DNA from: Pratylenchus scribneri
Lineage: Eukaryota; Nematoda; Chromadorea; Rhabditida; Pratylenchidae
Direction of reading: 5' to 3'
Assembly (NCBI GenBank): GCA_030063045.1
Contig: JAQSEB010000016.1
Coordinates: forward strand, 186,001-250,000
Length of the DNA stretch: 64,000 bases
The notes beneath the pieces were generated by a model. That model searched no databases. It worked only from the letters and a program-made list of their open reading frames with translations, and had not been told where the DNA came from. Each line of letters begins with the position of its first letter. Positions within the stretch are counted from its first letter, which is position 1. Shown in pieces: positions 1 through 10,126 of the stretch. The position numbers were made by a program, and so were the translations under genes.

Positions 1-1
1 T

Positions 2-199
2 GAAAAAGTGGAGCGCCTCTTCAAGGAAATCGATAATGAGGATCGGAAGGATATTGTTTGGGAGGAGGAGGATCAAATTACTCAAACATGGGGAAGAGAT
101 GAATGTAGCCAATCGATCAGCTCATCCGATAATAATAGTTCCCTCCGATGCCATCATTATGGCGGTCCCATTGATTGTACCAGCTTTTTAATAGATTAA
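2..199 (+). CDS. C-terminal end of an unidentified gene (partial)
   Basis: The frame is open from the left edge and ends at a TAA at 197-199, giving about 65 residues. The segment is acidic (run of Glu around residues 19-21) then Ser-rich, with a few Cys and His at the end. I do not recognise it. Its position upstream of the capsid gene and its base composition suggest a Polinton gene, but this is inference. An AATAAA lies near 297, a plausible polyadenylation signal. Confidence 0.4.
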   Translation, partial: EKVERLFKEIDNEDRKDIVWEEEDQITQTWGRDECSQSISSSDNNSSLRCHHYGGPIDCTSFLID

Positions 200-395
200 T
201 CTCTGATTTGTACCCTTTTACCTCCACACATTAATCATTTTTTTAATATTCCATTTTATTTATTTATTAATTAATTTTTGTACAAATGTTTGAACAAATA
301 AATCGGGATTTGAAATTGAGTCTAACAATTTACAATATTGCTCAAGGGAATAGCCTAGGGAAATGAAATAGATAAATACAATACAATGAAAATTT

Positions 396-1082
396 TTGCT
401 CGTTTCTCCGAACGGTGCCACAAGATATCATTTGGAAATGCAAGCATGCAAATTGTACGTAAAGAAAATGTCCCTAATGGATGGGCTCAGTCTGGACATT
501 GCGCGAAAATTGGAAGACAAACCGGCCCGTTATGCTGTGCGAAAATCCGAGATGAAGTCCATGTTCATTAGTCAAGGTCGTTATGAGTTCTCGGCGAATT
601 TATTCCAAGAACAGGTGCCTCGGCGAATCATCCTTGGGCTCGTGGCCAATGCCGACTATGTCGGTCATTTGGCCAAGAGCCCGTTCAATTTCCAACCGTT
701 CGATGTGAGGGAAATCTCCATTGCGGCCAATGGACGACAATTTCCTCAAACGCATTATGATTTGGCCTATACACAAAATCGTTATATGAGAGCATTTCAT
801 GATATGAACGAAGCCATCGGATTTGCAAATACGTCCGATGGGAACGGCATTACGTATGCTCAATATGGGAAAACACATTGTATCTACGTGTTCAATTTGA
901 CAAATAGCGGCGAAGATCAAGGAGGACTTTTCGATTTGATAAAGACCGGTTCGACAGCTGTACATATTCGATTTGGTACACCTGTACCCGACGGAGGCAT
1001 AATGCTCATAGCAATGGGTGAGGTCGACTCCTTATTCATGATTGACAGGAACAGAACAATTACAAGTGATACAACTGTTTGA
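396..1082 (+). pseudogene. Polinton major capsid protein, C-terminal half only
   Basis: About 228 codons are open, ending with TGA at 1080-1082. The frame is closed by a TGA at 387-389 and its first ATG is at 438. The protein resembles the C-terminal half of the Polinton double jelly-roll capsid family (often annotated F54H12.2-like in invertebrates). Visible family hallmarks are the segment QEQVPRRIILGLV, then a KSPFNFQPFDV segment, and an end of the type VDSLFMIDRNR. The family protein is usually well over 400 residues, so the first jelly roll is absent. Upstream there is only the tail of another gene, and no splice acceptor near 390 would restore a longer frame. I infer a 5'-truncated remnant. 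Its function would have been the virion shell of a virus-like Polinton particle. Confidence 0.78.
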
Positions 1083-1146
1083 ACCCTCTGAACCCCCGGA
1101 ATCTGTGATTCCGGCGGATAGTTCGGAATCTCTGATTTCGACGTAT
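1079..1146 (+). repeat. Short segment duplicated from the 500-residue Polinton gene
   Basis: About 65 bases right after the capsid stop are nearly identical, in the same orientation, to 4051-4123, where they lie inside the minus-strand 500-residue gene. Both begin with TTGAAC(C/T)CTCTGAAC and contain a repeated GATAGTTCGGAATCT core. Only a few substitutions separate them. Confidence 0.8.
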
Positions 1147-1255
1147 TAGTTTGATTTATTTTTATTTACCATATTTTTTTGTATTTTTTTTATATTATTG
1201 CTCAATAAAATCGGATTAATAAATGTGATTCATATTGATACATCCATATATCAAA

Positions 1256-1975
1256 AAATTCGCTCCGCTCATTTTTACTCCGTTCTTTTCCCCATAGACC
1301 CATAAATCACATGCGGGCCCATAGAACCTAAACCCCTAATTATATATGCATATGTATCGATATATGCATATCCTTAATCGATATATGTATGCATGTCCAT
1401 GGATTTACGCATGCGCCTACCCCAAAAATATTCGCGCGTGCCCCAAAAATTCGCGCGTATATGCCCATTTTTTGTGGAAAATTCCTTAGTGTTACACTAA
1501 AATTCTCGTACATTTCCTTAGCATTACAACAAATTTTAGATGCTCGTCCTTAGCGAGACCATTTTTCTCCTTAAAATCGCTATTTTTGCTCCTTAGCGTT
1601 GCTATCAGCGCTAAGGAAGATTCCTTAGCAATGATAGCATTGCTAAGGTGTGCAAAATGGAAAATAAAAATCCCTAGTTTGAAATGTAAAAATTCCATGT
1701 TTTTTGCTTAGCGAGACCTGTTTTCTCCTTAAAATCGCTATTTTTGCTCCTTAACGATGACATAAAATGGGCTTAACGATGACTTTTTTTCGGAAAAAAA
1801 GTCATCGCTAACGACGAGCTACGCAAAACACATGTCATTGCTAAGGACGAGTATGGATATGAAGACACAATGGTTGGGTCTATGGGTTTAGGATTTTTGG
1901 GTCTATAGGATTTTGGGTCTATGGGCCGGCATGTGATTTAGGGGTCTATGGGTAATGAACGGAATAATGAGGCTA
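1256..1975. repeat. Foldback-type repeat between Polinton genes
   Basis: The left arm (about 1260-1345) has CTCCGTTC, CCCATAGACCCATAAATCAC and CATGCGGGCCCATAG. The right arm (about 1871-1965) carries the reverse complement of the same words. Inside are two direct copies of a segment of about 55 bases (1541-1598 and 1705-1757, with CTCCTTAAAATCGC) and a near-perfect palindrome around 1624-1648 (CCTTAGCAATGATAG and its complement). No long reading frame is convincing. It looks like a non-autonomous insertion or a complex repeat; class unknown. Confidence 0.6.
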
Positions 1976-2138
1976 ATCGATGGGAGAAATGTGACTAATC
2001 CTATATAATAATATGAGTGAGACATTATAGACATAGCTTTTTATCGATTGATTATAATGAGGTTTAATAATAATTATACAAATAAGAGGATTGGGACGAG
2101 TATATTTGATTTATCGATTGATTGATTGATCCATGCAT

Positions 2139-2610
2139 TTACATATTGGCCTTCTTCGGCACATACGGTTTCGTCAATGCAGTCGTACCTCGAATATTCT
2201 TGTCCACACATGCGCCGCACATATCGATTTGGATTCGTGCACCGCCATCGATTGGATCCGTGGCCAACTTGTCCTTCGACTGGTACAATCGATCATGGCA
2301 TTGCTCACACAGATAATAAATGAGCACATATTTGGGTTTGAACAATTTCCACGTTTGGGGCTCATATTTCTCATTGTATTTGGTGGCGGACGGATCCATC
2401 GATTGAGCGCTAACAGCAGCAGGAGCAGCAGCACTCCGAAACGAAGAATAATTGTTTTGGGGATTCATCGGAGGAGGAGGAGGAGGATATTGAGCTGGAG
2501 GAGTAGGATAATTTTGAGCCGGAGGATAATTTTGGGGTGGAGTCGACTCTTTGGGTCAAATTAAAATTTTGAGGATAGGTATTTTGAGGCATCGATGGAA
2601 AATTTTGCAT
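2139..2610 (-). pseudogene. Small proline-rich protein with CxxC zinc motif, frameshifted
   Basis: A minus-strand frame starts with ATG at 2610 and reads Gln/Asn/Pro/Tyr-rich sequence. It then loses sense near 2545, while the overlapping frame, closed by a TGA just upstream of that point, continues the same compositional pattern (repeated PPAQNYP-like words) down to the stop at 2139. A one-base indel between about 2541 and 2556 explains this. The C-terminal part has a CEQC and a CGAC pair about 29 residues apart, a plausible zinc ribbon. A TATAAAA-like box lies at 2711-2717 on the same strand. I do not recognise the family; by position it is a Polinton gene. Confidence 0.55.
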
Positions 2611-2710
2611 ATTTATTTTTGGATAAAAAAAAAAGAGAGAGCGGAATTAATTTGTAAATCGGAAATTCGAAAAATGAAGCAAATGAGGAAAATGACCAAA
2701 ATCTGGCCTC

Positions 2711-2717
2711 TTTTATA
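2711..2717 (-). promoter_or_regulatory. TATA box upstream of the zinc-motif gene
   Basis: TATAAAA on the minus strand, about 100 bases before the ATG at 2610. Position and match are good but no initiator was identified. Confidence 0.4.
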
Positions 2718-2827
2718 CCGGAGAAATCTCACAGCCGATTTCTCCGGTTTGCGACGCCTACGGCTCGCTATTGAATATTTTCTATGGTTTGTGTTTTTGA
2801 CACAGACTATGACACGGACTACAAAAT

Positions 2828-4330
2828 TTAAAAATTTATCACTTTTTTAAAAATGAGAACAACAATGACATTCCCATATTGGAATGGGACAGGTTTTCCG
2901 TCTAATGTATCAATTCTAACTTCAATCTCGCTCACTTCTTTCGGTAATACATTGACATATAGGGGCGAGTCATAAATCTTTTCCACGTATTCTCCGGGTT
3001 CAGCTCCATTGACATTCACGATTCGCAATAATGAGGCCAACGAATTTCCGATAATGACATTTCCGGTTAGCCCCTTGACATAGACGCCAAAGGACGAGAA
3101 GCCTCCACGTAAATCCGTCTTGTATTTGGCCACGTCATTGTTTTGAATCATTGCGGGATTGCCGAATCCCAGCACATAGGCCAATTGAGTGGATAAACTT
3201 AAATGTGTTATTTTCGGATGAGCAAAGACGGCCTTGAATCGATCCGTATGCATATCATATCGAAATTCCACCGAACCAAGCATTTCCTTCAATTCGTCCA
3301 CCGGTATTGGAGCATCTGTCGGGAGAACAAAAGCCGGAGCCGTATCCGTCTGAGTCGAAGATTCCGAATATTGAGGAGCCGATGTCGTAGCCTTTGGAGG
3401 TTCAACTTGGCTCTTTGGTATAATTATATTGAGCATATCGAGACTAGTATCGAGAATGTCGTCAAGTTTCATCTTTTTCCTTGGAGGCTCTTCAACCGTA
3501 GTCGGCGTAGCTGTTTGAGTTACCGTAGTAGGTGTTACGGTAGTCGATTGAGGAGGACGAGAATCGGAACTATCCGCCGAAATCGTAGATTTCGGGGGTT
3601 CAGATCTAGGACCAAACATCATCTCCTTCATCTTCGATCCTCTCGATTTGTCTCGGGGCGGCCCAACCAGTACATCGATAACGCCACCGCCAGACTTTTT
3701 TTGAGACGTCGGCGGTTCTGGCTGAGTTAACTTTTGAGCTTGAGGTTCAGATAATTTTTGAGTTGGAGCCGGAGTCGTAGAATTATCCAATGGCTCGGAA
3801 TTAACCGATGGAATCGTAGATTCTGAACTATCCGAAGATTTTGAACTCTCCTCTGGAATCGTAGAATTGAACATCGGCGGAGATGGGACTCTAACGTCGG
3901 ATGCCGGAGGCGATGTAAGATTAGCGATTGCCCGTCTTCTTCTAGCCAGTGAAATTTCATTAGCGTAGTCCTCAATTCGTTGATTAATCCAAGTCCTCAA
4001 ATCTTCAATTTTCCTATGCGAGGCTTTACCGACGGGAATTTTGATCATTTTTGAACTCTCTGAACCCTCGGAATCTGTGATTCCGACGGATAGTTCGGAA
4101 TCTTTGATTCCGACGGATTGTTCATCTTCATTATAATGTATTCCAATATATTGATCATCCAATGTACCAATAGTGGAAGGCCATGAGAAGGGAAAAATGA
4201 TACTATGTAGACCGCAAACCCAATCGCCAGGGAATTTGAGGGTACGACCCAGATGAACGCGATAATGATTTGACTTATTCTCCGGATAATCCAACGAATT
4301 ACTCGGCAAATGAATTATTGTATTTGACAT
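2828..4330 (-). CDS. Conserved Polinton structural-type protein (possible minor capsid/spike)
   Basis: An intact 500-codon frame from ATG 4330. Residues 1-60 (start SNTIIHLPSNSLDYPENKSN) and residues about 345-500 are conserved-looking; the end of type PVPFQYGNVIVVLIFKK and the LLRIVNVNG segment match a family that neighbours the capsid gene in many animal Polintons. Residues about 110-325 are low-complexity Ser/Thr/Pro/Glu with a basic RKKMKL cluster near 290. The conserved ends with a variable insert suggest a capsid-associated or surface protein, but the exact role (penton, spike) is inference. A TATATATAAG box lies about 75 bases upstream. It is one of the few undamaged Polinton frames here. 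Confidence 0.65.
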   Translation of the reverse strand: MSNTIIHLPSNSLDYPENKSNHYRVHLGRTLKFPGDWVCGLHSIIFPFSWPSTIGTLDDQYIGIHYNEDEQSVGIKDSELSVGITDSEGSESSKMIKIPVGKASHRKIEDLRTWINQRIEDYANEISLARRRRAIANLTSPPASDVRVPSPPMFNSTIPEESSKSSDSSESTIPSVNSEPLDNSTTPAPTQKLSEPQAQKLTQPEPPTSQKKSGGGVIDVLVGPPRDKSRGSKMKEMMFGPRSEPPKSTISADSSDSRPPQSTTVTPTTVTQTATPTTVEEPPRKKMKLDDILDTSLDMLNIIIPKSQVEPPKATTSAPQYSESSTQTDTAPAFVLPTDAPIPVDELKEMLGSVEFRYDMHTDRFKAVFAHPKITHLSLSTQLAYVLGFGNPAMIQNNDVAKYKTDLRGGFSSFGVYVKGLTGNVIIGNSLASLLRIVNVNGAEPGEYVEKIYDSPLYVNVLPKEVSEIEVRIDTLDGKPVPFQYGNVIVVLIFKKVINF

Positions 4331-4404
4331 TTTATTTTTAGACGAATAAAAATGGGTCTCTAATAATCCAGACGGATTTAACTGAAATATGGCTCAATTA
4401 TGCT

Positions 4405-4414
4405 CTTATATATA
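4405..4414 (-). promoter_or_regulatory. TATA box upstream of the 500-residue Polinton gene
   Basis: TATATATAAG on the minus strand, about 75 bases before the ATG at 4330. Confidence 0.45.
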
Positions 4415-4419
4415 CACAT

Positions 4420-4790
4420 AGTGATTCACTCCGGAATGTAAATGCATTCCTAATTATTTGATTCACTCCGGAATTGGCGAAATATCAATTCCTGAATGTT
4501 AATGCATTCCTAATTATTTTGATTCACTCCGTTCATCAAATTCACTCCGTTCATTTTTTCCCATAGACCCCTAAATCACATGCCGGCCCATAGAACCTAA
4601 ACCCCTAAAATTATACGGATCTGTACGTATATGCATATCCATAATAGAGCATAAACCCATAGAGACACATGCGGGCCCATAGAACCTAAACCCCTAAAAT
4701 TATACGGATCTGTATGTATATGCATATCCATAATAGAGCATAAACCCATAGAGACACATGCTGGCCCCTAAAAAAGAAATGCATAATCCA
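4420..4790 (+). repeat. Tandem and dispersed repeats in the Polinton intergenic region
   Basis: Short repeats with GATTCACTCCG and AATGCATTCCTAATTATTT recur at 4420-4545. They are followed by two tandem copies of a segment of about 110 bases (about 4570-4680 and 4680-4790) with CATGC(G/C)GGCCCATAGAACC, ACCCCTAAAATTATACGG and TATGCATATCCATAATAGAG. The same words occur at 1290-1345 and, inverted, at 1871-1965. This is the divergent promoter region between the 500-residue gene and the polymerase gene. Confidence 0.75.
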
Positions 4791-5134
4791 TAGCTCTTAA
4801 TTGCTAATTTTTTCCTTCTCTCTCTCATTTCCACATAAAAATGGCCATACTCAGTTGCATCCAAATGCGCATCGCTAATTGGCTGGCTGGAAATGCCAGA
4901 TTTGGACCATCCATCAAATGCCATATAAAAATTTCAGGATTTGGCCTTTCGGGCATCATTCTGCGAAAAAATCTCAATTAATTTTGAGACAGCCAACCAA
5001 CAATCTTCAGCGAACAAAAAAAATCTCCAGCCTCGAAATTTTCACATTTGGTCTTTTCAAATTTATTGCTTTTTTTTATCTCGCGCAATATTATTCATCC
5101 TCTTCATCCGCTACCACTACCAGCATTACCAAAA

Positions 5135-8100
5135 ATGGCTTCCCGTCGTCGTTCCCCTGGCTCTTCTTCCTCTCCTTCTTCTCCACCGTCTTCCCCACCC
5201 GTTGCCAAACGTTCCCGCTTTGAAGAGACGAACCCCTCATTGGATGAATTTATTGAAGTGCTTGATGTGCCCCGAAATGAGGAGGAATTCCATGGCTATC
5301 CCATTCATAAACGTGTCTCTGTGTTCAAAATCAAAAAATTTCCCGCCCATCCCGAATCGGCTCTCTTTGGATTTTTTAATGAGGCTGCTGCGCGTGCTGT
5401 CATCGAGGCCAAACGTGAGAAGAACATTGATGCGGACCGAATCAGTTTCATGCCCAATTCCACGAATCTCGAAGAGGGCCAGTCAATTTTTTCAAGTTTT
5501 CAACCGCTGGAGGAGGCCACATTCCATTCGTTGCGCAATATCTTTATGAAAGTTGAACAAAGTCGTGAACCGTTAGGCAAATCCCTTTTCAATGCTCCGC
5601 TCGAAATCCAAGTCACTGTACTCCAGAAGAATGGCATGGCTCAAAAACATAAGAAGAAAATGGTTGGCGGCGCTCGTCCTCGAAAAAACAACCTCTCCAT
5701 TACACATACAATTGCGGACAACATGAAGATTGACGTGCCAAATCAAATTGGAAATCGTTGCCTCTTTTATGCACTTCATTCGGCTTTACAAAAACAAATA
5801 AGGGGATTGGAGAGGAATGAATGGAAACGTTATAGAAGAAGCCTACATGGGCAAAGAGGGAAAATACATAATGAAGTTACTCAATTAATGGAAACGCTCA
5901 AAATACCTCTATGGGAAAGGGAATATGCCGCACAGGATTGGGTGCCCATTGTCGTGGATTATTGGAATAATGTTTTGCACAAGGATCGCTATCGGATTAA
6001 AGTCTTCTTCTTTGGTGAGCGCGGCCTACTTATTCCGGAATACAAATATGGCGCCAAGGACTACAACATCACGCTCGTTATTCATCACGATGGGAAACAT
6101 TTTATTGGGCTCATCAAGAGTGGCGCTCTTTTTGGGAAAGGCTACTGTCTGCGCTGTGAACGAAGTTACAATAAGGGGACAAATCATGCTACGAGTTGTA
6201 AGAAGAAATGCCTCAATTGCGGTCGTGTTGGTCCTACATTCCCATGTGAACCCGTTCCTCAAATGGAAATTCCATGTCATTGCAGTAAAACATTTGTCTC
6301 GGAGGAATGCTATCGTCATCATCTCAAAAACAACTTTTGCCAGTACTCAAAAAAATGCGGCACGTGTGGGGTCGTCTGGGATAAAGAGTGCGTGAGCATA
6401 AATGCGGCGAAACGTATTGTAGAGGCTGCAAAGCATATCATGCGAAGAACAAACAAAGATGCTGCTTCATTCAACCGCTGGAACGAAAACCGCTACACCC
6501 AGTTCGCTTTATTGCCTTTGACCTTGAAACAACAGAAATTGAGCAAGAAGTTCCCGGTAGGAGACCATATGAGCCGACACGTGTTAAGAAAATACTGTAT
6601 CCAAACTTTGTGGGCGCCCGTGTTGCTTGTCAAGAATGCGTCGGTAGCGGTGAATGGAAGTCGTCAAAAATGAGCACGGAATGCGCTGTATGCGTGCCAC
6701 ATCGAACAGTCACTTTTGGAACACATGCCTATGGGGAAACATATCAGGACAAAGCGGTAACATGCATCGACGGCGACCCCAAAGGACCACCCATTACTCA
6801 ATTCACTCGATGGTTGCTCAATGAATTGCCCCAGGAATACGATTCATATATCTACAGTCATTATGGCGGAAAATTCGACATTCATTTCGTCATTGTGGAG
6901 CTCTATAAAGCGGGATGCAATCCGGATTTGGTGCGACGCGGCAACAAAATCATAACAATGGATCTCAAAAAGGACAATGGACATCAACTACATTTTCGCG
7001 ACTCATTTAATTTGTTCCCAATGGCGCTGGATGCGTTGCCCTCAGCATTTGGTTTGGATGTTGCCGACAAAGGACAGTTCCCGCACAAATTGAACAGACC
7101 AGATAATTTTCACAAGCGAATAATTCCGACCCATGATGATTTTATGGTAAAAGAGATGAAAATGGAAAAATATGAGCGTTTTATGGAAAAATATGAGCCG
7201 AGGGAATTTTATTTAAATGAGGACCTACCTGCTTATTGTATTAATGATGTCGAGATTTTGATGGCCGCTCTCGTTGCTTTTCGTCAAGAATTCATGGAGA
7301 TCTCAAAACGGAACAAAGGGGATTTGGATGGAGATGGCTTGGTTCTCGCGAATGCGCAGCCGGGGATCGACCCACTAACATCATCGCCAACAATTGCTCG
7401 AGCTTGTGTGAACATTTTCAAGGCCAATCATCTACCGACTCTTCATTTGGCGCTGGTTCCGGAAAATGGCTACGACAAGGAGGACAACCAATCGGACACG
7501 GCCTATCGCTATATGAGGTGGCTGGAGGAGGAAGAGGGCGTCCCAATTCATACGGCATATTCGCATCTCAGGGAGAAGCGTTTTGGTCAATACAGGGTGG
7601 ACGGCTATTATGAGAAGGCAAATGAGTTTGGCGAAATTGAGCGGATCATTGTAGAGGTGAACGGCTGTCCCTATCACGGTTGTTCAAAGTGCTTCCCCAA
7701 CGACGATGAGCTCATACCAAAAATACAGAAGACACCGGCTCAATTACGACAAAAGGATGCTCCGCGGATTGCGTATTTGCGAAGATGTGTGGACCGGGTG
7801 GACATCATATGGACATGCGAAATCGACAAAATGAAGAAGGAAGATCCGGACATGAAGCGACGTTTTGAGCAATATCTGGACCGTTCACCAATCAATCCCA
7901 GGGACGCATTTTTCGGTGGGCGAACGGGTCCATCCACAATATTTTATGAGGCAAAAGAAAATGAGAAAATTAGCTATTACGATTTTACATCCCTTTATCC
8001 CTATGTGAACTACATGCTCGAGGAATGGATGTTGGGCTATCCGGTGGGCCATCCCGAGGTGCGGATCAAAAATGAACAAGTGAATTGGACATGCGCAGCA

Positions 8101-9055
8101 GACAACCCCTATAAGACCGCATTGATCAAATGTTTCGTCGTTCCGCCCAGACAAATTGACATCCCGATTCTACCAATGAAATTGAGCACAGATGGAGATG
8201 AGCGGTTGCTGTTTCCGCTTTGCTCAAAATGCGCACATACACACAAGGACGGAGGCCACTATCGACACTATCAATGCATGCATACGGACGATAAAAGAGG
8301 TTGGATGGGCACATTTACTTCGGTTGAGCTGGATGCGGCACTAAATGAGGGCTATCGCGTGACGGAGCTGGTCCGAGTCTATGAGTACGAGGGAGCCGAC
8401 CGAGAGCTGTTCCGAGGCTACATGAAAGAATTTTTGGCATTGAAGATCCATGCGTCCGGCTTCGATAAGAGTATTGAGGGAAAGACAGAAGTGGAAGAAG
8501 AATTCATTAGGGAATGCAAACAACGTTTTGGGATCACAATTGATCGGCTCTTAATGAAAATGGACAAAGGCAAGAGACAGTTGGCCAAGCTGATCGTCAA
8601 TAATCTGTGGGGACGTTTTGGTATGCGAAATTGGGGACTCCATAAGACGGCAATAACGGATGATCCGGCGAAATTGGGTGAAATGTTCCACGATCACTCA
8701 ATTGAAATTATGCAACTGGACGAGCTGGTAAAGGGGCATGGGAACAAACCGGCTGTAATCATGATCACCTATGTCACCAAGAAGGGATGCGCCGAAGAAA
8801 ATGACGCCTCCAATGTTATCATCTCATTATGGACTACATCTTGCGCTCGGCTCCTCCTCCTTCGTTCAATGCAAAAAGTTGTGCGCTCGCCGGGCTGTCA
8901 ACTCCATTATGTCGATACGGACTCGCTCATTTTCTCCCATCCCAAAGATGAGTGCCCTCTACAGCTAGGCCCACACATTGGCGATTTTACGGATGAACTA
9001 CCGGAGCATGACATTTTGGAAGTATGTTTTGGGGGCCCTAAACAATATGGAATCA
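5135..9055 (+). pseudogene. Polinton protein-primed family B DNA polymerase, frameshifted and 3'-truncated
   Basis: ATG 5135 is the first in-frame ATG. The N-terminal region has an OTU-like segment (NRCLFYALHSALQ, later HFIGLIKS at about 6094-6120) and a chain of CxxC/CxxH zinc clusters (6145-6470), both typical of Polinton polymerases. The frame then breaks: the first frame runs on as nonsense to 6673, while the true sequence continues from about 6391 in the next frame. 3'-5' exonuclease motifs follow: FDLETTE (about 6515), YGGKFD (about 6865), YCINDVEI (about 7230). Polymerase motifs are SLYP (about 7990), KLIVNNLWGRFG (about 8590) and DTDS (8914-8925). After GGPKQY (about 9050) similarity ends and the sequence becomes the antisense of a SPRY exon, so the last hundred or so residues are missing. 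It would copy the element from a terminal protein. Confidence 0.9.
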
Positions 9056-10126
9056 ATTGGCCATTCCATGTGGCAAAATATTTCAATTGCGAATTTCGAT
9101 GATGAATGATACCAAGGCCAACAGAATCTCCTTTCTTGAATTCTCCTAAATTATTTCCAATTTTTGTCCAGGATCCATCAATTTCGATTTGATTTTTGCA
9201 CAAAATTCCAATTGAATTGGTATTCCATATTCCGAGCCATTTGCCTTCCAATGAAAATTGTTGATCACAAAATCCAATGCCAATGTTGACCCTGAATAAT
9301 GAATAAATTATTGGTCAATAAGAATTTTCATAAATGAATTTATTTCGTTCGAAAAATGCAAAAAATAATTTTTTGGCTTGTTCTAAATTTTTAAGGCAAA
9401 AAATTTCGTAAAATTTATAATTTCCAAATAAAATGTAGCCAAATTAATTACCCAGTTTTGTTGAGAATTTCCATTTCAAAGTAGAATACAATTGTTGGCT
9501 TATTGAATGCATTCAAAGTGAAGGTTGGAATTGGCAGAATGGCACGGACGGAATTACATCCTAAAATTAATATTTAAATACATAAAAAAAAATAAGATGA
9601 TTTTATTTTTACCAATATGTTGACCAGAATGCTTTGCAACTAATCCTCCCTCGGAAATAGTCAAATTGGGTGAACAATCTGCCGCATTCAATTTATTGTT
9701 CTTCATTGCCTAAAAAATTAATTAAATATAATTTCCCAAATAATATTTCACTTCTTTAATGCCATTGACCATTTTTTGAACATTTCTAGCCAAAAGAACA
9801 TTTGGCATTGTGACCAGAAAACCAAATGCATTTTCAAATGGCAATGAGCCAAGCAATTCATTCATCAATTCTGCTGGCAATTTTCGACGCCGAATGGATG
9901 ACTTTAACTAAAATGGAATTAATAGAGTAAATTTTTAAAATTAATAATCTACCTCTTTCAAATAGACTTCCATTTTTTCCATCTTCATTTTCAATTTGGC
10001 AATTTCTTCATCTTTTTGGGACATTTCTTTCATAATTTCATCCATTATTTTACGCTTCCTCGTGACCATATTTTCTTCAATTCCACCAATTTCAGTTAAT
10101 TTTTCAACCAATTTTTGTTGATCCAT
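9055..10126 (-). pseudogene. SPRY gene A, last exon lost at the Polinton junction
   Basis: Minus-strand exons with canonical sites and consistent phases: 9953-10126 (coiled coil, start MDQQKLVEKL), 9752-9907 (F-box-like, contains LPAELMNELL), 9613-9709, 9452-9560, and about 9055-9291 (SPRY core with GKWLG, FKKGDSVGLGII, FATWNGQLI). In the sister genes the SPRY core exon ends with a G followed by a GT donor, and a 140-base final exon follows. Here the exon runs into Polinton polymerase sequence at about 9054, and the final exon (which would encode the last strand, ending like FKEFESVLE) is not found in 1-9055. The gene is therefore truncated, or its last exon lies beyond the left edge. It is divergently paired with gene B. 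Confidence 0.8.

Larger units (their letters stand above)
1..9055 (+). mobile_element. Polinton/Maverick fragment, both ends missing
   Basis: This stretch carries a linked set of genes diagnostic of Polintons: the C-terminal half of a double jelly-roll major capsid protein, a conserved structural-type protein on the opposite strand, a small zinc-motif protein and a protein-primed family B DNA polymerase with an OTU-like and zinc-finger N-terminal region. The G+C content is visibly higher than in the rest of the window. No integrase, packaging ATPase, protease or terminal inverted repeats are seen, so the element is incomplete here; the left part may continue outside the window. The right limit is sharp: polymerase similarity stops at about 9050 and SPRY-gene similarity on the minus strand begins at about 9054. 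Several genes are broken, so I infer a decaying copy. Confidence 0.85.

Noticed and set aside
5048..5134. Upstream extension of the polymerase frame to 5048
   Set aside because: It depends on a TTG start. The first ATG with a sensible context is at 5135, and the sequence before it is hydrophobic noise in an AT-rich leader.
1..9055. Interpretation as an active Polinton or integrated virus
   Set aside because: Capsid is half missing, the polymerase is shifted and truncated, the zinc-motif gene is shifted, and no integrase or terminal repeats are visible. It is best seen as a relic.
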